From Elusimicrobiota bacterium (GTDB lineage: Bacteria > Elusimicrobiota > Elusimicrobia > JACQPE01), in the NCBI GenBank assembly GCA_016180815.1, contig JACPAN010000002.1, positions 62,001 to 126,000 of the forward strand: DNA of 64,000 nucleotides. Reading direction: 5' to 3'. The first letter of the stretch is position 1, and the number at the start of each line of letters is the position of its first letter. Of this stretch, positions 60,627-64,000 are shown piece after piece. Below the pieces are notes generated by a model, which was not told where the DNA came from, did not search any database, and saw only the letters and a list, made by a program, of their open reading frames with translations. The position numbers and the translations under genes are program-made.

Positions 60627-61685
60627 ATGCCTATTAAGGTAGCGATTAACGGTTTTGGACGAATCGGACGCCTGGTTTTGCGCGCGGCCCTTTCCCGCAA
60701 AGGAACGGATGCCCTGCAATGGGTTGCGGTCAATGATTTGACGGACGCGGCCACCTTGGCCCACCTTTTTGAATACGATTCCACGTTTGGCCGCTTCCCC
60801 GGCAAAGTCAAAGCCGAGGGCAATCTTATTAAAGTCAATGATTCCCAGGTTGAGATCGTTTCCGTGAAGGAACCCAAGGAACTTCCCTGGAAAAAACTGG
60901 GCGTTGATTATGCGGTGGAATCCACGGGACGTTTTACCGAGGCCGAAAAAGCCAAAGGGCATTTGGAAGCCGGAGCCAGAAAGGTCGTGATTTCGGCGCC
61001 GGCCAAAGGCGAAGATATTACGGTTTGTATGGGCATCAACGAAGATCAATATGATCCCCAAAAACACCAAGTCGTCTCAAACGCCTCCTGCACCACGAAT
61101 TGCGTGGCTCCGTTGGCCAAAGTGCTGCATGAAATTTTTACCATCAATCGAGGTTACATGGTGACGATTCATGCCTACACCAACGACCAGCCGACCCTTG
61201 ATTTTCCGCATAAGGATCTTCGCCGGGCCCGTGCCGCGGCCCTGTCCATGATTCCGTCGACCACCGGCGCGGCCAAGGCCATCGGGCTTGTTTTGCCGGA
61301 GCTTTCCGGCAAATTAAACGGCATGGCGGTCCGGGTTCCGACCCCCGACGTTTCCATGGTCAGCCTTTCCGCTCACGTGGCCAAAGCCACGGGCAAGGTC
61401 GAGGTCAATGAAATGTTCCGTCAAGCGGCCGAATCCTCGCGCCTGAAAGGTTATTTATCGTACAGCGAATTGCCCCTGGTCTCCAAAGATTTCCAGGGCA
61501 ATCCCTCAAGCTGTATTTTCGATTCGACGCTCACCGATGTCATTGACGGCACGTTAGTCAATGTGTTCGGCTGGTATGACAATGAGTGGGGTTACGCGAA
61601 CAGGGTCGTGGATTTGTTGACCTACATGGCCTCAAAGGAACCCAAGTCTGCGGCTGTAAAAAAAACCGTTAAAGCCGGCCGGTAG
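60627..61685 (+). CDS. gap: Glyceraldehyde-3-phosphate dehydrogenase
   Basis: A phosphorylating GAPDH of glycolysis and gluconeogenesis, 352 residues. It begins VAINGFGRIGRLVLRA (NAD site). The catalytic SNASCTTNC carries Cys155, and the substrate region has HAYTNDQPTLD and RVPTPDVSMV. WYDNEWGYANRV is near the end. An acidic residue after the second strand (the V-N-D of VAVNDLTD) favours NAD over NADP. It has its own promoter and a strong AAGGAGG ribosome site and stands alone, with the convergent arginase starting three bases after its end. Confidence 0.97.
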   Translation: MPIKVAINGFGRIGRLVLRAALSRKGTDALQWVAVNDLTDAATLAHLFEYDSTFGRFPGKVKAEGNLIKVNDSQVEIVSVKEPKELPWKKLGVDYAVESTGRFTEAEKAKGHLEAGARKVVISAPAKGEDITVCMGINEDQYDPQKHQVVSNASCTTNCVAPLAKVLHEIFTINRGYMVTIHAYTNDQPTLDFPHKDLRRARAAALSMIPSTTGAAKAIGLVLPELSGKLNGMAVRVPTPDVSMVSLSAHVAKATGKVEVNEMFRQAAESSRLKGYLSYSELPLVSKDFQGNPSSCIFDSTLTDVIDGTLVNVFGWYDNEWGYANRVVDLLTYMASKEPKSAAVKKTVKAGR

Positions 61686-61688
61686 TTC

Positions 61689-62606
61689 TCAAAAAATTCG
61701 TTTCCCTAATAAGGAGAGGATCAGCTCGCTCGCTAATTCGGCGGTCGAGTTTTTGACGTCCAGGATCGGATTGACTTCCACCATGTCCATCGAGCAAATC
61801 ATGGCTGAATCAGCCAGCAGCTCCATGGCCAAATGCGCTTCCCGGTAGCTCAGCCCCCCTCGTTTGGGCGTGCCCACGCCCGGAGCCAGGGCCGGGTCCA
61901 TGACATCGATGTCGTAGCTGAGGTGAACGCCCCCCGTGCCGTTGGCGGCCAAAGACAGGGCCTCTTCCATGACTTTGGAGATGCCGAAACGGTCGATTTC
62001 CTTCATGGTAAAAACTTTGATTTGCGATTGCGCGATCATCGCTTTTTCGCGATCGTCGATGTCCCTGGCGCCGATTAAGCAGGCGTTCTGAGGCAGGACT
62101 TTCCCTTTGATGCCGCCTAAGGCGGCCAGTTTGGGATCGCCCATGCCCATGATATGCGCGAAGGGCATGCCGTGCACGTTCCCCGATTGCGTGGACTGCG
62201 GCGTATTCATGTCCCCGTGGGCGTCGAACCAGATCAGCCCCAATTTTTTGTTTTGTTGATCGAAATATTTGGCCGCTCCGGAGACCGAACCCATGGCCAG
62301 GCTGTGATCGCCGCCTAAAACTACGGGCATGAATTCTTCATTGAGCGCGCGGTGAACGCGTTTGTCCAGGCGCTCGCAGACTTTGTAAATTTCGGCGGCG
62401 TATTTTTTTTTGGCGTCGCCTGGTTTGCGTTCCTCCGGGATGGGCACGTCGATATCGCCCCAGTCCTGGACCTGCCGGCCCATTTCTTGAATTTGCTCGG
62501 AGAGTTTCGTCATGCGGATCGCGCTGGGCCCCATATCCACGCCGCGGCGATTGCCGCCTAAATCCATGGGGACGCCCAGCAGCGCCACTTTTTTCTTTTT
62601 CGACAT
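61689..62606 (-). CDS. rocF: Arginase (ureohydrolase family)
   Basis: A 305-residue manganese ureohydrolase. The motifs GGDHSLAMG, WFDAHGDMNT and SYDIDVMDP supply the metal ligands. The N-terminus GVPMDLGGNRRGVDMGPSAIR and the C-terminal MVEVNPILDVKN match Bacillus-type arginase more than agmatinase. Arginase would yield ornithine and urea; agmatinase activity, which would fit the neighbouring decarboxylase, cannot be excluded. ATG 62606 (MSKKKKVALLG) is preferred over the upstream start at 62729, which adds unconserved sequence. Divergent from the decarboxylase gene. Confidence 0.88.
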   Translation of the reverse strand: MSKKKKVALLGVPMDLGGNRRGVDMGPSAIRMTKLSEQIQEMGRQVQDWGDIDVPIPEERKPGDAKKKYAAEIYKVCERLDKRVHRALNEEFMPVVLGGDHSLAMGSVSGAAKYFDQQNKKLGLIWFDAHGDMNTPQSTQSGNVHGMPFAHIMGMGDPKLAALGGIKGKVLPQNACLIGARDIDDREKAMIAQSQIKVFTMKEIDRFGISKVMEEALSLAANGTGGVHLSYDIDVMDPALAPGVGTPKRGGLSYREAHLAMELLADSAMICSMDMVEVNPILDVKNSTAELASELILSLLGKRIF

Positions 62607-62720
62607 CGGTTGATTATCCCAAATTGATAGAAAAAGATTGTCTCCGTCGAAAACAGTTGCTAGAATTTCCGCACGATGCAAAAAAAATTTTGTGTTGCGG
62701 TAAGTAAAGCGCAATATTTG

Positions 62721-62747
62721 GAATTTCAAATTTTAAATTTGAAATTC
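62721..62747. promoter_or_regulatory. Perfect 27-bp palindrome upstream of arginine decarboxylase
   Basis: GAATTTCAAATTT (62721-62733) and AAATTTGAAATTC (62735-62747) are exact reverse complements around one central base. The palindrome lies between the divergent arginase and decarboxylase genes and ends eight bases before the GGGGAGG-type ribosome site of the latter. It fits an operator for a dimeric regulator or a short AT-rich repeat. No T-run follows. Confidence 0.5.
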
Positions 62748-62769
62748 AACGGGTGGGGAGGTATTTCAA

Positions 62770-63318
62770 GTGCCGCGTGATGTCGCTCGCTACATTTGTC
62801 TGACCAAAGGCGTTGGCCGCCACAGGGAACGGTTGTCGTCGTTCGAGGAGGCGTTGCGCGACGCCAAAATCGCCCAGTTCAATCTGGTGCACGTGTCGAG
62901 TATCTTTCCGCCGCACTGTAAAATTTTACCGACCAGCAAAGGCTTGGCCAGGCTCAAGCCCGGCCAAATCGTTCACGTTGTTTTAGCCAGAAGCGAGACC
63001 AACGAAAATCACCGCCTGGTCGCCGCATCCGTGGGCTTGGCGTTGCCCAGGGACCAAGCCCAGTACGGGTATCTTTCCGAGCATCACAGCTACGGGGAAA
63101 CCGAAGAACAAGCCAGCGAGTATTGCGAGGATTTGGCCGCGCAAATGCTGGCGACGACCTTGGGCATTGATTTCAATAAAGACGCTTCGTGGGATGAACA
63201 GAGGGAGATCTGGAAAATCTCAGGCAAAATTTTCAAAACGACGAATGTCACTCAGTCCGCCGTCGGTCTTGGGGGTAAGTGGACCAGCGTGGTGGCGGCT
63301 GCGGTATTGATCCCTTAG
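62770..63318 (+). CDS. Pyruvoyl-dependent arginine decarboxylase
   Basis: PvlArgDC converts arginine to agmatine. The 182-residue proenzyme has the self-cleavage site [10 protein letters not shown]. Cleavage between Ser43 and Ser44 gives a beta chain and an alpha chain with an N-terminal pyruvoyl group. The later segment [17 protein letters not shown] is typical. GTG 62770 is the start, with a GGGGAGG site about eight bases upstream. It lies between arginase and a deoxyhypusine-synthase-like gene, forming a polyamine locus. Confidence 0.9.
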   Translation: MPRDVARYICLTKGVGRHRERLSSFEEALRDAKIAQFNLVHVSSIFPPHCKILPTSKGLARLKPGQIVHVVLARSETNENHRLVAASVGLALPRDQAQYGYLSEHHSYGETEEQASEYCEDLAAQMLATTLGIDFNKDASWDEQREIWKISGKIFKTTNVTQSAVGLGGKWTSVVAAAVLIP

Positions 63319-63343
63319 TTGAGCGGCAACGATTGGAGGAAGG

Positions 63344-64000
63344 ATGACGTCAAGCACGATGACTAAAGAGAAAGTGGCGTTGGGAAGCGTCGGCCAATTC
63401 ATGGAGGCCAACTTCAAACATTTCAACGCCAGGGAAACGCTCGAAGCCGCCCGCGCGTTTAAAAGACACACGGAGGACGGGGGCAAAATGTTTTTGGCCC
63501 TGGCCGGGGCCATGAGCACCGGCGAGTTGGGCATTTCATTGGCCCGGATGATCCGGGAAGGAAAAATTCACGCCATTTCTTCCACCGCCGCCAACATGGA
63601 GGAGGATATTTTTAACCTGATGGCCCACGATGACTATAAAATCCTATCCAATTACCGCGATTTGACGCCGGAAGCCGAACTGGCCTTGCGGGATGAGGGC
63701 TTTAACCGGGTGACGGATACCTGCATCCCCGAGGAAGCAATGCGAATTTTTGAACGCAAATTGATTTTGGGCCTGTGCGCGGACGCCGCGGCCAAGGGAG
63801 AGCGTTATTTCCCCTGGGAATATTTTTACCAACTTTTCGATCGCGGGGAGATCCAGAAGCATTTTCATGCCCCGGTTGAGAACTCTTGGGTTTACGCCGC
63901 GTATGAAAAAGGCATCCCTATCTATACGCCGGGTTGGGAAGATTGCACATTGGGCAATTTTTTCACGGCTCGCGTCATGGAGGGGAAAATCAAATCGCAT
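63344..64000 (+). CDS. Deoxyhypusine-synthase-like protein (3' partial)
   Basis: The frame is open from ATG 63344 to the window edge (219 residues), with no stop. AGGAAGG-like sites precede the start. The sequence resembles deoxyhypusine synthase: FLALAGAMSTGELGISL, AISSTAANMEEDIFNLM, and NSWVYAAYEKGIPIYTPGWED...LGNFF. Bacteria lack the eIF5A substrate, and bacterial members are thought to act in polyamine synthesis, for instance as homospermidine synthase-like enzymes. That function is inference from family and context. The catalytic Lys region lies beyond the window, so it cannot be checked. Confidence 0.88.
   Translation, partial: MTSSTMTKEKVALGSVGQFMEANFKHFNARETLEAARAFKRHTEDGGKMFLALAGAMSTGELGISLARMIREGKIHAISSTAANMEEDIFNLMAHDDYKILSNYRDLTPEAELALRDEGFNRVTDTCIPEEAMRIFERKLILGLCADAAAKGERYFPWEYFYQLFDRGEIQKHFHAPVENSWVYAAYEKGIPIYTPGWEDCTLGNFFTARVMEGKIKSH

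Noticed and set aside
61689-62606. Agmatinase assignment for the ureohydrolase
   Set aside because: Context favours agmatinase, but the N-terminal and C-terminal motifs match arginase better; the alternative is kept in the entry.
62607-62729. N-terminal extension of arginase
   Set aside because: The 41 added residues are unconserved and the family begins at the KVALLGVPMDLG segment.

Overview
The window is a gene-dense stretch of a chromosome from an uncultured-looking Gram-negative bacterium. An outer membrane is implied by LptF and LptG, a SprA-type giant barrel, a PorV-type barrel and many exported proteins. SprA + PorV, FlgD-like C-terminal domains, a long-form PurL and a deoxyhypusine-synthase-like gene together best fit an Elusimicrobiota-like or FCB-related lineage. 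That placement is an inference from gene content; no rRNA or tRNA gene was seen. About 50 protein genes are supported, plus repeats and promoters. No phage, complete IS or CRISPR array was found. Intrinsic terminators are nearly absent, and a Rho gene is present.

Layout. 1-8438: nucleotide-biosynthesis operon purL(partial)-purQ-purF-purD-purE-pyrB-pyrC. 8453-9120: Doc-type toxin with a ribbon-helix-helix antitoxin and an operator-like promoter. 9135-12619: two exported putative metallopeptidases, one joined to a beta-propeller. 12676-19550: thioredoxin (with a late amber codon), TlpA-like lipoprotein, polA, rhomboid, mutM, coaE, rho. 19630-23563: M23 endopeptidase, exported JAMM-like protein, NDH-2 fused to a cNMP-binding domain, rhodanese. 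23584-23856: a 273-bp element with 31-bp perfect terminal inverted repeats. 23857-27579: small membrane protein, methyltransferase and membrane sulfatase-like hydrolase, translationally coupled. 27566-31671: exported transglutaminase-like protein, DUF350 protein, thioredoxin/helical-repeat protein, exported HExxH protein. 31726-36668: rpmE-prfA-prmC and murA-folC. 36661-42449: nucleotide-sugar genes (epimerase, UDP-glucose dehydrogenase, UDP-xylose synthase, phosphohexomutase, sugar nucleotidyltransferase). 42480-46357: metK-ahcY-scoA-scoB. 46501-49410: unknown secreted protein, lptG, lptF. 49529-60466: type IX secretion-like island (SprA, PorV and a 14-repeat delta-60 protein with a C-terminal sorting-like domain), interrupted by comF and a palindromic repeat. 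60627-61685: gap. 61689-64000: arginase, pyruvoyl arginine decarboxylase and a truncated deoxyhypusine-synthase-like gene (polyamine locus).

The most striking signals are the SprA/PorV/cargo island and a recurring promoter geometry. In that geometry sigma70-like -10 boxes lie only 8-11 bases before the start codon without a Shine-Dalgarno sequence, which implies leaderless mRNAs. Other notable signals are the polyamine locus, the inverted-repeat element in front of the small-membrane-protein cassette, and several unusual domain fusions.
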